Below are positions 34,430 to 46,787 of a stretch of DNA of 64,000 nucleotides, one piece after another (the stretch's first letter is position 1; each line of letters starts with the position of its first letter). Source of the DNA: Drechmeria coniospora (taxonomy: Eukaryota > Ascomycota > Sordariomycetes > Hypocreales > Ophiocordycipitaceae). The notes under the pieces were generated by a model that saw only the letters and a list, made by a program, of their open reading frames with translations, searched no databases and had not been told where the DNA came from. Both the position numbers and the translations under genes were made by a program. Where the stretch lies: the NCBI RefSeq assembly GCF_001625195.1, contig NC_054389.1, forward strand, positions 4,150,520 to 4,214,519, written 5' to 3'.

Positions 34430-35335
34430 TGCCGGTCATAATTCTGAATTCTGACATGGCACTTGTGCGAGTGCACGTACATGTGTTGGAGGACTGATGG
34501 TATGCTACGGCCACTTTGGCCAGTCTCGTGTGCTGCTGCCCCTTGGGATTCGCCTTCTCCGTCGCCCATCGTGCGTTCGGTCGTCCATGACTTGCGGCCC
34601 CCAAACTCAATCCTACCCTACCTGTCTTGCCGTGCCCGACGAGTTTAAGTCCTCCCCGTAGCCAGAGACGCAGCGCCCTCTGGCCATAGCCCTGCCCTGC
34701 TTGCCCTCGCCTGCCCTGCGCCGGAGGAGCACCGCTGCAGCTTGATCCGAACCACGTTCCGCCCCTTGTCGCCCGTCGACTCCAACACCATTTCTCTGCA
34801 CCCGCACCCGTCTCTTCACCTGTCTCTACACCCTTTCCATTCATGCATGGCACCCAAAGGGGTCATCCGTCACAGCGCCTTTTTACTCTCCGATGCAGAG
34901 TGCCGACGGACGATAGGACCAGCCGGTCATCGTTCCTATTTCCGAGGTCCAGCAGCGCAAGCTGGGTGCAGACCCGCCCGCCCCAGCCGGACTTTCGGCG
35001 ACTCGTCGCACCCAAAAAAAACTTACTAGCACGGAGGAGGGTCTTGAGCGCTGAAGCCAACAACTTCTGTCATCCGAGATTTCCCTCCCCCTCCCCCATC
35101 ATCAACAACCACCCGTCGTCGCTCCGCTGCGAATACATACCTTCGCACGCTTCATTTCCGCTCTCCCGGCCCCTGCCTCCTCTCCTCCCGTCGCCGTGCG
35201 CCTCCGTTCATATACCGACCGTCCTGTCCCTGTCCGGCCGCACGCAGCGCATTCCGCATTCCGCATTTTGCCTCTTCTGGCGGGTTCGCTTCATCTTGTC
35301 GGCCATCGCCACGACGCTCGACTTGGCCCACCGAC

Positions 35336-38300
35336 ATGCCCACGACCAACTCAAGGCCCGTCGTCGCCATGGATCCCACCACGACGGAGCACGATTATCG
35401 CTTCCCGCGCCGACCCGAGACCCGAATCGGCGGCCCTGCCGTCGCCGGCGCCCCCCACAACCTCCCTCGCGACGCAGCCCCCTCCTCGGTCGCCGACGGG
35501 CTCAAGGACGACCGCGATGACACTTCTGGCCTGCTCGACGCAGCCTTGTTTCCCTCGCTCCACGACGCGCCCCTGAGCGTCGACCAGATGAAGGTCGACG
35601 ACCCGCTCGCCACCCAGGTCTGGAAGTTCTTCAAGACCACCAAGGAGCGGCTCCCCAACCAGCGGCGCATGGAGAACCTGACCTGGCGTATGATGGCACT
35701 CTCCATGCGCAAGAAGACGCAGTCGGAAGAACAGCGGGCGGACCAGGAGACGCTTGGGAAACCGGAAAACAGGTGTGCACTGACCAAGAGCCGTCCACCC
35801 CTGGGCACTTCCTGCTCTCTCGAGTTCCATGCTGATGATGGTCTGTTGTTCGCAGGCCCGCCCGACATTCGTCCCAGAATGCGCCGAGCGGAATTGCGCA
35901 GCTGCGCAAGACGTCCGAGTACAATGACGGCGGCCTAGAGTCCATGAACGTCGACGACTTCCTCGAGACCGGCGCCCCCATCCGCTTCATGTCTCCCCCG
36001 CCTTCCGAGTTCGCCAACGACCCATCGAGACCGTCGTTCATCCCCATCAAATCACGCCGAGAGTCCGACAACACCTGTTTTGTCCCTCAGTCCGTGCCTC
36101 ACACTCAGCGGGGTCGGGATGACGAGTTTGGCTATGTCACTCGCCATCTTCGCAAAACGAGCATCGATGAGCGTCGGGTGAGTGCAGCCCTCTCAAACCC
36201 GATCATCCTCCGCCTCTGCCGCACCACGGCACGATATTGCATTGCCGTGCCTTCATCCTCTGCTCTGCTCTCCCTTCCCTGCCTGTCGATGTTCCGTGCC
36301 TTCCCTACATGCCTTCTGTCACGTTGTCGAGCGCGACTCTATTTTCCCGTTGCCGTCGGATGCTGATATTCCATCACCAGAGTCGAAAGCGCCCCGCCGA
36401 TTTCTCTCCTACCATGGCCGCCGTCGACAGGGGCACCCTGAACCACGACGTCGACATCCCGCTCCCGGCCTTCTCTCTCGATGGCACCTCCCCCATCGCC
36501 ATGCAGCAGCAGGCAATCGCCAGCGGCAACTCCAGCATGCTTTTCAACCTGGACACCTTCATGGACGACCCCGTCGCCGGTTCGACCGGGCCTGTTCCGC
36601 AGCACTTCTCCTTCTCTCCCTCGTCGTCCCCCATGATACCCACCGGCGCCTTTTCTTCCATGTACAACAACCCTTCCGCCGCCCCTATGAATTACGCCGC
36701 CAACCTCTATTCTCCTTCCGGATCCGCATTTCAGTCGACAAACTCGACCCCGCTTCCTTTGATGGAAAATGACGCCTTCTACTTCGCTTCGCAGGCTGTT
36801 GGGCAGCAGCAGTCGTCAGCCTACCGTCAGCCTGACTCGCAGAACATGGGGACCTCCGTGGATCAGAGCCAGCAGTTCATGTACAGCAACGCAAGCGGCG
36901 GAAGCGGCATGTACATGCCCACCGTGGCCGAATCCGCCACGACCGTCTCGGCCTACGGCACCGCGCCGAGCTCCTTTTCCCACATCGACCCCGCCCAGGT
37001 GTTCCGGCCCGACAACCAGAGCGCGAACCCCAGCGTGTCCGTGCGCCAGGACACGAGCATGTTCTCTTTCGGCGCTGACTCGGACGAGGACGAATCGAAC
37101 ATGACCGACGACCGCGTCATGCCGATGCAAAGCGACTACTTGCCAGCCGTAGACGAAGCCGGCTCCGGCTCCATGGGATGGGATGCCTCTCTTCCTGGCC
37201 AGTTCAGCACCCGAGCCGCGCGCTTCCCGGGTGGGCCGCCGCGGAAGCAAGTGACCATCGGCGGAAGCACAACCGAGTACGTCGAGAGCAGTGGCGAACG
37301 GGATGGCAATGCCCTCGCTCGATCTCGCTCGCAGTCCTTCCGCCAGAAAGACGACGCTCAGCAGAAGATTCCCCGGAATGCCTCGACCCCTTCGCATCTG
37401 GCAACGACGCACGGCACCTCGGAGCAGATGGCCCAGTCGCTGCCAACCTCGCCTGGGGGTGATGTGCCGGCCGCCAAGTCTGGCCACTCCTCTGCGGCCG
37501 CCAGCCGTGCGACCTCGCCGCTCGTCCCCAAGCGCACCTCTTCGACCAATCTGCCGCCTGCAGGAGGGAACCAGGAGGGTTCGTCGACGACCAGCTGCAC
37601 CAACTGCTTCACCCAGACGACTCCGCTGTGGCGACGCAATCCGGAAGGCCAACCTCTATGCAACGCCTGCGGCCTCTTCCTGAAGCTGCACGGTGTTGTC
37701 CGGCCCCTGAGCTTGAAAACTGATTTCATCAAGAAGAGAAACCGTGGCACGGGCGGCAACAGCTCCCTTGGGTCCGGCGGCAAGTCGAGGAAAAACAACA
37801 TGGCGTCCAGTGCGGGCGTCGCACCCCGAAAGGGCTCTTCGCTTCACATGTCGACCACGGGCGCCGCGTCCAAGAACGCCAGCCAGCCGGGCACGACCTC
37901 GCCACCTTCGAGAAGGGTCATGGGTCATCCCATTTCAGGAACCAGCAAGGCTGGCGGCACGCCAGCCGCCCAGTTTGGTAACCTGGCATCAGCTGCTGGT
38001 ACCGCCGGTGTGAAAGGCGCCGTTCCCATCGCCGCGGCCCCCTTCAAGCCTAATCCTGGGCCTGGTGCTTCGTCTGCTTCTCATACGCCGACCGCCTCGT
38101 CCTCGTCGAAGCGGCAGCGAAGAAATGACGAGAACACGGGGTCCGATGCCTCCACGCGGATGGACGTCAACGCCTCCGGCGAGACGGTCATCCCTCAAAC
38201 CATCGCCCGCTCGTTCGGCCACCCGTCCAACATTGGCTCCATATCTGGCACCCTCATGTCCAGCTCCTTCGGCGTTAGCCAGGACTCGCCGATTTCGCCT

Positions 38301-38423
38301 GACGGCGTGAGCCACGGCTCGCCGATCTCGTCCAACAGCGTCATGCCCATGGCCCCCCACCGACCCAATACAGGAGCCTCGACAAGACCACAGGAGTGGG
38401 AATGGCTAACCATGAGCCTTTGA
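35336..38423 (+). CDS. AreA/NIT2-type GATA transcription factor, global nitrogen regulator
   Basis: Nuclear activator of nitrogen-catabolite genes when preferred nitrogen is scarce. Exons 35336-35772, 35856-36177 and 36381-38423 give 933 residues, close to other AreA proteins. The N-terminus carries the family block [20 protein letters not shown] and [20 protein letters not shown] (about 85-125); after splicing, [17 protein letters not shown] joins to [10 protein letters not shown] across intron 2 as in other AreA proteins. The single zinc finger (about residues 659-683) reads [20 protein letters not shown] then [20 protein letters not shown], followed by the basic tail [11 protein letters not shown]. 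The C-terminus EWEWLTMSL is the conserved end that in AreA/NIT2 contacts the repressor Nmr. Pro/Ser/Gln-rich stretches fill the rest. Start: ATG 35336 or the better-context ATG 35369 (GCCATGG), 11 codons in. Confidence 0.95.
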
Positions 38424-39485
38424 GGCTGAAGGAAAGGCATCGTCGGCTTGCCCTGGAGATATCCGACTCTTCCTCTCATCCGCCTGGCACTCACCTTCGC
38501 CTTGTCTGTTCTTTGTCTGATTCTTTCTTTGCGAAGCGGTTGATATTTTACATTCCTCATTTCATTAGTTTAAACTTCCCGGCATCGTTGTTAACATCAA
38601 GTTGGCCATCTATTTTGAGTGTTTGGGAGCATAATCATCTGCATCAACTGCATGGGCGGCGAGGCTTGATGAGGCCATGTTTGGGATGCAGTACATAGCG
38701 GACGGATTGTGGAATGACAAGCGGAACCAGGTGATGATGATGTATGGATGTTGCATGCATCATGACGGGCGGGTGCCGTGGACGCATAAGATTGCCATTG
38801 CAACGATGAGGCAAATTTCCTACCTTTTTGATTTTATGAGACGCTGGAAGGTACGGTATATGCGGATGAGGCTCCTGCATTTCCTGTCTCCCTCCCATTT
38901 GCACTTGATTGGACGTCACCGTGGTGACGTTCATTCATTTATGGATGACAGACAGGGTCGGTCGTCCCAGCAGATATCTGTCGGAAATTTTCGGGGCATA
39001 TCAGAGGGATCAGGCACTTACGCAGTAATGAACTTCAAATTTTTACATTATACATGTATCCTATCAGCAGCTTCCCGTGCACCTAATGAATCCAGAGTAA
39101 AGAGGGGCACTCGACGGCCCATGATGGTTGCCCCCGAATGCTTCCATGGTACGACGGCGGCAAGTCATCTGCCACCCTGTACTCGCTCGTAGACCGGCTC
39201 GCATGCGACCATGCGCCTGCCTTCTTGATCATATCCAACCCCAATGCCAATTTCGCCTAGCCTTTTGTTCCTGCTCGCAAACTCCAGACAACCCTCCATG
39301 CGAGCAAATCTGCATCTCCGTGAGGCGCGATCCGAATGCTGGAAATGAATCAAGGAAGAACATAAAATATCAAAGCACGAGCTCCTGGAATGCACCCCCC
39401 CGTCCCCCCCCTCCGCATGTCACAGCACCATGGTACGGCGAGACATGAACACTCGCCAATCTCGTCCCGAAAATGGCTGCTCGCT
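38424..39485. other. Convergent 3' region between areA and the Dbf2-type kinase
   Basis: About 1.06 kb with no supported gene. It holds the 3' ends of two convergent genes. A symmetric ACGTCACC-GT-GGTGACGT element sits at 38913-38930. Confidence 0.55.
38913..38930. promoter_or_regulatory. Symmetric CRE-like element
   Basis: Two TGACGT half-sites facing each other with two nt between the 8-nt arms (ACGTCACC and GGTGACGT). It resembles paired bZIP/CREB half-sites but lies between two convergent gene ends, where a promoter is not expected. Confidence 0.35.
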
Positions 39486-41657
39486 CTACAGCATTGTGCC
39501 AAACGTGTCGTCCGGGGCCGGAATCCGCTTGCGAGGGCTGCCGCCGTCTTCTCCAGCGGGCTTGCGGTGGCGAAAGGTGAATCCGACAAACAGACTCTTG
39601 CTCATTTCGTCGTCGCGATCGGCCATGGATTCGAGGGCCGCTTGCTTGTCGTGCACCTCCTTGTACTTGGCCATGTCGGCTTCGTTGCTGAAGTCGTCAA
39701 AATAGCCTGCGTCCGTCTCCGAGTCCAGCTCGGGGACAAATGGGGCGCGCGTCTGCCGCAGCGTCTCCCAATCTACTTCGGCAAAGTACTGGTGACCGTA
39801 TATGTCCTTGATGTTGGAGAAGCGACGGGTGCGGGAGTTGATGCAGCTGGTTTTCGGGTCAGCAAGAGCACGTTAGGATGCGGAGCGATCGGACAAGGAG
39901 TGCGGACGGGGGAGCCAAGGACGGGCGGAGGTGTTGCTCACGTTGTGATGAAGTTCCAGGTACGGTTGCTCAGGAAATAGTTGGGGTCCTCCCACACGGG
40001 ACGCTTGAGCACATCCTTCCAGTGCTTGAGGTTTCGCCACGTCTCGTCGGCCGTGGCGCCGGCGAAAGGGGGAAAACCCGTCAGTGCCTCGAAAAGCATG
40101 CATCCCAAACTCCAGTAGTCGACCGTAAAGTCGTACTCCTCCCCTCGAAGAACTTCAGGGGCCATGTAGTCGGGCGATCCGACAATAGACTTGGCGTAGT
40201 TGACGTCGTTTTCGCGCATGTTACGGTAGCTCTCGCGACGTTCGGCCACCGTACGTTGGCTGATGGGCTTACCAAACGGCACCGTCGTCTCGGATGCCTG
40301 TTCAAGCTTGATGCGCATCGACTCGATCCTTGACGGGGCCAAGACGCCGGCGGCGAGACCAAAATCAGTCAGCTTCACATGACCGGTCGAGTCGACGAGG
40401 AAATTTTCGGGCTTGAGGTCGCGGTGAATGTATCCGAGCTTGTGCAGAGCGTCGACGGCGCAAAACATCTCGGCGATGTAGAAGCGAGCATGTCGGTTGG
40501 ACAAGACACCCGTGTTGTTAAGCAGGGTGCGGAAGTCGCCGCCGGGCACGTACTCCATGGCAAGATAGATACTCTTGTCGTCCTGAAAAGAGTACAGCAG
40601 CCGGACGAGCCATTCGCTCTGGGCCGAAGTGAGAATGTCGCGCTCGGTGAGGACGTGACGGATTTCGTCGAGCTTGAAGAGCAATTTCTTGCTCATGACC
40701 TTGAGCGCGCAGACCTCGCGCGTGTCCTTCTTTTGGGCGAGGAAGACCTGGCCGTAGCCGCCTTGGCCGACTTGAGTGAGGATCTGGAAGTCGCCGTGTC
40801 GAAGACGCACGCGACGCTTGCGGAGATTCGCACGCTCCCGTCCCGTGTACTTGGACCACATCTGGTTATGGGCACGCTCGTCCGTCTCGGGCGGCGGCGG
40901 GTACTCGGCCTTGAATGCGGCCAGTCGACTCTGCCTCGCGCCAACATATGTGAGGAGATCAAAGTAGTAATCTAGGAAGTCTGGGAGCAGGGTCGTCAGC
41001 GAAGAACTTCTACACAGCCAAGGAGGGAGTGTACTGACAGAGCTGAGTCACGTTGACCAGTCTCTTAACGTTTGGCTTGTTGAGCAACTCGCGCTGCTCG
41101 GCCGTCAACGCTCGAGCTGTGTTGAACTTTTTCGCCACCGGCACCATGGGGGACTCGCGGGGTTCGTAGTGCTGCTGTCGAGACAGGGCAGCGTGGTTAT
41201 GCTGATGGGGGGAGTCGGTGCCCGCCAGCCGGGACGGCGGCGTGTTCTCCTGGCCCTGGCGTTTTAGTTGGCTCGCGGAAGCAGGTGCGGTCGCCTTGTG
41301 AATGATGCTCTCGTCGGCACAAAGGCTGGAATCTTCGGGCGGCTGCACATTGGTCTTGCCGGGAGATAGAGGCTTGACAGCAGTCTGAGGACGGGTCAGC
41401 CGTGGATGGGCGTCGGAGCCGGCGGCGCCGTTGAGCGTCATTGCCGTTTCAAAGGCAGCCGGTAAGTCATGAGCACCGGGTGGGATCGTTTTCTTGCTTG
41501 GGCTGCCGTGAGGTGTGCTGGGCGGGTTGAGGACCGAGTTGTTGCTGTTGCCGCTGCCGTCGGTGGCCTTCTTGCTCGGCGTGCAAGGGCGGGGAGCGGT
41601 GGTAGCCGACGACTTGTCCTTGGCGCCCGGGAAGAAGTTGGCCATGAAGCTGGCCAT
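39486..41657 (-). CDS. Dbf2/Sid2-type NDR/AGC serine-threonine kinase
   Basis: Kinase of the mitotic-exit/septation-initiation network, acting with a Mob1-type cofactor at spindle poles and the septum. Exons 41657-41039, 40980-39942 and 39846-39486 give 672 residues. Residues 1-190 are low-complexity Ser/Pro/Thr. The Mob-binding region follows and is restored by splicing intron 1: NVTQLYFLDYYFDLLTYVGA (about 200-220). The catalytic domain starts near 270: VGQGGYGQVFLAQ, the lysine in CALKVMSKK, YIHRDLKPENF, LTDFGLAAG, an NDR-type insert before KSIVGSPDYMAPEVL. After intron 2 the C-terminal extension ends with the hydrophobic motif FVGFTF containing the regulatory threonine. The text RHGDFQILTQVG and LLFKLDEIRHVLTERDIL is typical of Dbf2/Sid2 rather than Cbk1/Orb6. 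Introns are 58 and 95 nt. Start ATG 41657 (MASFMANFF) is chosen because the upstream extension lacks an ATG. Confidence 0.93.
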
Positions 41658-43118
41658 GGCTGCAACGGCTGCCGAACGGGGCGTCGATTCAAGATAAAAC
41701 TCGACAGAAAGGCGCACAGGATGGTGCTGTTACGAGCGAGACCACCTGCGCACTCGGGTGCTAGACCGACGTGAGGTCGGCGTCCGAGTGTTTCGGGACG
41801 GGGAGCCTGTACGGACCGACCGTGTGCGGCTCGATGCGCAAGGCGTGCGATGAATGGTAAAGACAATTAACGCGAAGAGGCTCGAGAGGAGAAGAGTTTG
41901 TGACCGCGCGTATTTGCTTGCTTCTGCGGGTTGAAGTGAAGCAGGAGGGGAGGAGGAGAAGGAGGGAGGAAGGGCGGGATGGAGGGAGGGAGGTAGGATG
42001 ATGGGGTTGCATGAACGCTGAACTTCAGTTCACCTGTCTGGGCAGCGGCTTGGGGTGTTATGGCGCTTCGTCATTGGGCGGAGGGGCTGCTAAGTCAACA
42101 CCGTTGCAGGGGCAACAGTCGGGTAGGTGCCGCTCGCTAGCCACTGTAGCGAGTGCCAGCCCGCACCAGTACCTGCTAAGGTACCTGTGCCTAGTAGCTA
42201 ACACCAACAGCTGGCACAAACATGTACCACTCATGTACTGTATACACCTGTTTCGATACCACTCATCAGCAGTTGGTGCTGTCTGCTAGCTGACTGCAAA
42301 TCATCGGTCGACCACCAACAATGTCAACCTCCAGGCACCAACCGCGGCACCGTGCGGGCAGCAGCGGCCCGTGCGCCGTTAGTCTCGATACATGCAAATA
42401 TGTACAAGCTACTGCCGCTATACCTCGGCGTATTGGGCATCAAGAATAATTACTGCATTCAAGTGTGTTTGTTTCCTCTGATTCGTGCTCCTGCAAGGGA
42501 GGCAGTCAGACTCCAAAGGTTCCTATTAGATAAAAGTGTTTGTTGGTACGGAGTACATATGGATGTGTACCAGTACGCGCGTACAGGCAAGTACTCCGTG
42601 TGCATGGACTGCGTACAGTACATGTAGTGTTACGGAGTACTCCGTACATACTCGAGCAATTACGACCGCATGTACGGAGTACGGAGAGCACCCATACGAT
42701 GTATGTCGTATGTGCAGGAGCACATGATACTCGTCGTCTCGTCAAATCCCTACTCCGACTTCTGGTCATTCCAACCATATGTTGCGCATCGCTGGCCTTA
42801 GTTGGCCATTCGCGGTTTCGTCTTATCGGCCGACGTCGTTGACCATGAAATCGACGTTGCCAGGAGAGCACACGCGAGATCCAACAGTCGGCTGGCTTGT
42901 CGAGTTGGTCGCGGCCTGGCTTTTCGGTCGCCGCAGTGCTTGCTCCTCGCACGGAGAGCGCTACCTTCCACGTTCTGACCCGCGTGAACTGCTGGCCGAT
43001 CGACTCTGGTGACTGGTCATCAATCAACGTCCTGCTCCCAAGCAAGTCGACGTTACTGATCGACATCATGCCGCGCTTGTCAAGTCCGGCGGTAAAGGGT
43101 TGGCAGGTCCACGGCCAT
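41658..43118. other. Intergenic interval with GTAC island F
   Basis: The 350 nt next to the kinase gene are its CT-rich (minus strand) promoter and leader. GTAC island F follows at about 42160-42730. From 42730 to 43118 there is nothing recognisable apart from the RRP40 3' end. No gene is supported. Confidence 0.6.
42160..42730. repeat. GTAC-rich intergenic island F
   Basis: Recurrent ACCAGTACCTGCTAAGGTACC, ACATGTACCA, and from 42545 onward GGTACGGAGTACAT, AAGTACTCCGT, TTACGGAGTACTCCGTACAT and ATGTACGGAGTACGGAG. The last group shows back-to-back motif copies in both orientations. Confidence 0.8.
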
Positions 43119-43936
43119 TTAGCTCAGTTCTTTGATGAGCCGCCTCACAAGCTTCTTCTGCTCCTCCACAGCCAACCTTTTCTTGTCCGTCTCCTGGATG
43201 GCCTTGCCGACGGCCATGACCGTCTTGACATTGTCGCTGTCGACCCAAAACCTGCCATTCCTGCCCGTGGCTGTATCGAAGTGAAGACCAAGGCCGGCCA
43301 GCTCATCGAGAACAACGACCTTGCCAGCCTCAGCCGGCTTCGGCATCATGAGCCTACGCGACATGTCGAGCGATATATGGAAGAGCATGCCACCACTGAG
43401 GGGACCGAGGCCGTCCGACTTGCCCGTCGCGGCCGAGACGCACTCGATCTCGGCATCCATGTGCTTGTTGGCGAGGCTGACGCGGGCGTAGACGAGGGCG
43501 CCAGGGGCGAGCACCGGCCGCGTCTTTCTTGATGCACCCTCGAAGGAGAGCTGGGGGAGGAGTACGGGGGCGGTATGGTCGGAGAGGTGGACGTAGTAGA
43601 CGTCGGCGGTGCTCTTGTGGACGGTCCCGATGACGAGCTCGCCCACACGCGGGATGTACTGTTTCTTCTCTGTCAGCCGCGTTCCTGATGCCTGGTGCCC
43701 GGCGCCCGGCGCAGGTGGAGCCGGAGCGAGATGCCTACCCTTCCCGCCGATGTCTCAACGCGCATCGCATTCTTTTGCCTATCGCTGATGAGCTGGCCCG
43801 CCAGCGTCGGGAGAATCTCGTTGGGCGGCACGAGACGCAGACCAGGGCCTAGACGCAGTGGTTTTTTGGCATGCGAGGGGACGAGCGAGGCGTCGACCTC
43901 GTCGCCCGGGAGGACGAATACAGCACCAGAGGCCAT
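43119..43936 (-). CDS. Exosome cap subunit Rrp40 (EXOSC3)
   Basis: RNA-binding S1/KH subunit of the RNA exosome, nuclear and cytoplasmic, for 3'-5' RNA processing and decay. Exons 43936-43739 and 43658-43119 (80-nt GT-AG intron) give 245 residues, the usual length. N-terminal domain: FVLPGDEVDASLVPSHAKKP then LRLGPGLRLVPPNEILPTLA (about 6-47). Splicing yields ETSAGRYIPRVGELVIGTVH, leading into the S1 domain (about 67-150) with YYVHLSDHTAPVLLPQLSFE and GALVYARVSLANKHMDAEIE. The KH-like end includes MLFHISLDMSRRLMMPK and FWVDSDNVKTVMAVGKAI. It lies divergently from SSZ1; the two start codons are 489 nt apart and probably share a promoter region. Confidence 0.95.
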
Positions 43937-44425
43937 CGCGGGGTGGTGGCGGGGGTAGGGGAGTCTTCACTCTGCTTCTGGTCGAAACTCAGGAGTCTAC
44001 TTGAAGCATTCGCAAGGCTACAGAATATGAATCAATTGCCCATGGGATCGATCAATATCATTGGTGCACTCACCCAGCCCCACTGTCATGCCCAATCGTC
44101 AATGGTGGGATGGCATAAAATTGTGGGGAATTGGCGGGAAACCTGCAGCCGTCCAATTTTTGGCTGCCAATTCTCTAATTCTTGGGAGCTGGCGTTTTTT
44201 TTTTTTCATGATGTTCGAGGAGACAAAATTCCCCACCACATCCGTCCATCCATCCGTTCATCCATTCATCCTTCCAACGATCAACTGAGTTCACTCTTCC
44301 ACCGTCTTCCGACTTCTCCCTCACACGGCAGCACTCGGAACACAGCAGGACCACTCTCCCGTCCTCCCGCCGCCGTACTCCCAAACCTCGTCCTTGTTCC
44401 GTTTCAGCTCTACACCTTGTACCGG
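43937..44425. promoter_or_regulatory. Divergent promoter region RRP40/SSZ1
   Basis: The 489 nt between two divergent start codons (43936 on the minus strand, 44426 on the plus strand). It has a T10-12 run near 44198-44209 and CATCC-type short repeats at 44241-44275. Co-expression of the two ribosome/RNA-linked genes from a shared region is plausible but unproven. Confidence 0.5.
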
Positions 44426-46339
44426 ATGTCTCCAAGCACGGCCGTCAAGGCCGGCCCCGAGCCGGCGGACCGGGTTGTCATTGGCATCACGTTCGGCAAT
44501 TCGAACAGCTCGATTGCATACACGGTTGACGACAAAGCGGAAGTCATCGCCAACGAGGATGGCGGTAAGTGCCCCAACCCTTCCTTCTTCCGGAGCAGAG
44601 CGTCGACTTGATCAAGGAGGCTTCGCCGCCCGTTCCCCTTTTCTTCGTCCTGCATCCGTACTGACAAGCCTGCTGGCGTGGCCGAACAGACAGGCAAATC
44701 CCTACCGTCCTGTCGTATGCCGACGGTGATGAGTACTACGGTGCCCAAGCCAAGGCCTTCCTAGTCCGGAACCCCACCAACACAGTCGCATACTTCCGAG
44801 ACTTCCTTGGCAACGAGTATGTTGTTGACCTTGATCCCGGCCGACGACGCCGCCTCACTTCGATTCGGCTTGTTAACCAGCAGCAGCTTTAAATCCATCG
44901 ATCCCACCCACTGCCACGCCGCCGCCCACCCCAAGGACATCTCCGGCGCCGTTTCCTTCTCCATCCAGGACAAGGCTGCCGACGGCGACGAGGCCTCAAA
45001 ACCGTCCACCGTCTCCATCGGCGACGCTTCTACCCGGTACCTGCGACGTCTTGTCGGTTCCGCTTCCGACTATCTCGGCAAGAAGGTCACCTCGGCCGTC
45101 ATCACGGTGCCGACCAACTTCAGCGACAAGCATCGTGAGGCCCTGAGCAAGGCCGCGAACGATGCCGGCATCGAGGTCCTGCAACTCATCTCCGACCCCG
45201 TCGCCGCCGTTCTTGCCTATGATGCGCGGGTCGAGTCTGACGAAGGCAAGGACAAGATGATCGTCGTCGCCGATCTTGGCGGTACCCGCTCCGACGTGGC
45301 CGTCATTGCCTCCCGGGGTGGCATGTACACCATCCTGGCCACCGTCCACGATTTCGAGTTTGCCGGCGTCCACCTCGACGACGCTCTCATGGAGCACTTC
45401 GCCAAGGAGTTCACCAAGAAGCACAGCGCCGACCCTCGAACCAACCCCAGGAGCCTGGCCAAACTTCGGCAGGAGGCCGAGTCGACCAAGAAGGCCCTCA
45501 GTCTGGGCACCAACGCCCAGTTCAGCGTCGAGAGCTTGGCCGACGGCATCGACTTCTCCACCACGATCAACAGGATACGGTACGAAATGGTCGGCAGAAA
45601 GGTCTTTGAAGGCTTCAACCGCCTGGTGGAGAGTGTTGTCAAGAAGGCCGGCCTCGACGTCTTGGACATTGACGAGGTCATCATGTGCGGCGGCACCTCG
45701 CACACGCCCCGCATCGCCAACAATCTTCGCGCCATCTTCCCGGAGACGACGCAGATCCTCGCCCCCGCGACGAGCGCGACGGCCATCAACCCGTCCGAGC
45801 TCCTCGCCCGCGGCGCCGCTCTGCAGGCGTCCCTGATCCAGGAGTACGAGGCGGTCGACATTGAGCAATCGACGCACCCATGCGTGACGACGGTGAAGCA
45901 CATCACGAACGCCATCGGCGTCGTCGCCACCGGCCCCAACGGCGAGCAGGTCTTCACGCCCATCATGCAGGCCGAGACGGCGGTGCCGGCCCGGCGCATC
46001 GTTCACGTTGACGCCCCCAAGTTGGGCGGTGACGTTCTCGTCAACGTCGTCGAGGGTGGCACCCACATCAAGGTCACCAAGCCCGAGCCCAAGGCCAAGG
46101 CCGTCGCAAACGGCGACGACGACGACTCGGACGACGACTCGGAGGAGGAGGAGGAAGAGGACAAGCGTGAGAAGATCTGGAAGATCGGAAAGCCGCTCGC
46201 CGAGGCCGGCATCAAGGGCGTCAAGAAGGGCGCCAAGGTAGAGATCACCATCAACGTCGCCGCTGACCTGTCCGTCACCGTGACGGCTCGAGAAATCGGC
46301 GGCAAGGGCGGCGTTCGCGGAACCCTGGCTGCTCCGTAG
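44426..46339 (+). CDS. Atypical Hsp70 Ssz1 (ribosome-associated complex)
   Basis: Partner of the J-protein zuotin in the ribosome-associated complex, which assists nascent-chain folding at the ribosomal exit. Exons 44426-44564, 44690-44816 and 44887-46339 (introns 125 and 70 nt) give 572 residues. The Hsp70 nucleotide-binding domain is visible: VVIGITFGNSNSSIAYTVDD, then after splicing DRQIPTVLSYADGDEYYGAQ, FLGNDFKSIDPTHCH, VTSAVITVPTNFSDKHREAL, LISDPVAAVLAYDAR, MIVVADLGGTRSDVAV and VIMCGGTSHTPRIANNLRAI. DLGGTRSD in place of the canonical DLGGGTxD is seen in Ssz1-type proteins, which bind but poorly hydrolyse ATP. The C-terminal domain is short, as in Ssz1, and carries an acidic insert rich in Asp/Glu (about residues 490-512). 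ATG 44426 gives the family N-terminus. Confidence 0.94.
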
Positions 46340-46787
46340 GCTGCGAGTACGATTTGACGCATCGCCTCCTTTTTTTTGTTAAGGGTTTTCATGAACCCGC
46401 GGGTTTCTCTCTGTTGTATATTGCGACATGGCAGTCGGGGTCGTGGACGGGGGCTGACGGGTGAAAGTGAATCTATCAGGGGGCAAAACTAGTCGTTTCG
46501 TTTCACATGTCACTCTGCTAGACACTAGAGCGGTGCGTGTCATTCACGGACGCACATGCCAATATGGAATAGAAGGCAAGGAATGGTTTCATTAATGGTA
46601 CGGCATAGAAAGGGCATGGGCCAAGTTTGCGTGGGGAACGAGGAGGGAGAAGAGAAGGAAACAATAGATGAACAATCAGATTGGCTCGCTGTAGGTTATG
46701 TGCGACAAGCAATAAAGTACAAGATATCAATTCGATCAACAGGTGGATGGGGCACCTCCCCGCCGGCGCAGGCTTCGCAGAGTGACG
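46340..46787. other. Convergent 3' region between SSZ1 and the NT-C2 gene
   Basis: About 450 nt with no gene or notable repeat; a T8 run at 46371-46378 follows the SSZ1 stop. Confidence 0.5.

Larger units (their letters stand above)
28397..35335. other. 6.9-kb gene-poor, repeat-rich interval
   Basis: No gene is supported between the WBP11-like gene and areA. The interval holds a degenerate tandem array near 29300-29670, GTAC islands D and E, a 13-bp tandem repeat at 31385-31456, a 19-nt C run (32012-32030) and a TGCC microsatellite (33667-33694). From about 33200 to 35335 it becomes pyrimidine-rich, probably the long promoter and leader of areA. Open frames such as 29716-30093 (minus) or 33870-34454 (plus) have no recognisable protein content. 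Confidence 0.6.

Noticed and set aside
44996..46066. 356-codon minus-strand frame over SSZ1
   Set aside because: Antisense shadow of a clearly coding Hsp70 exon.
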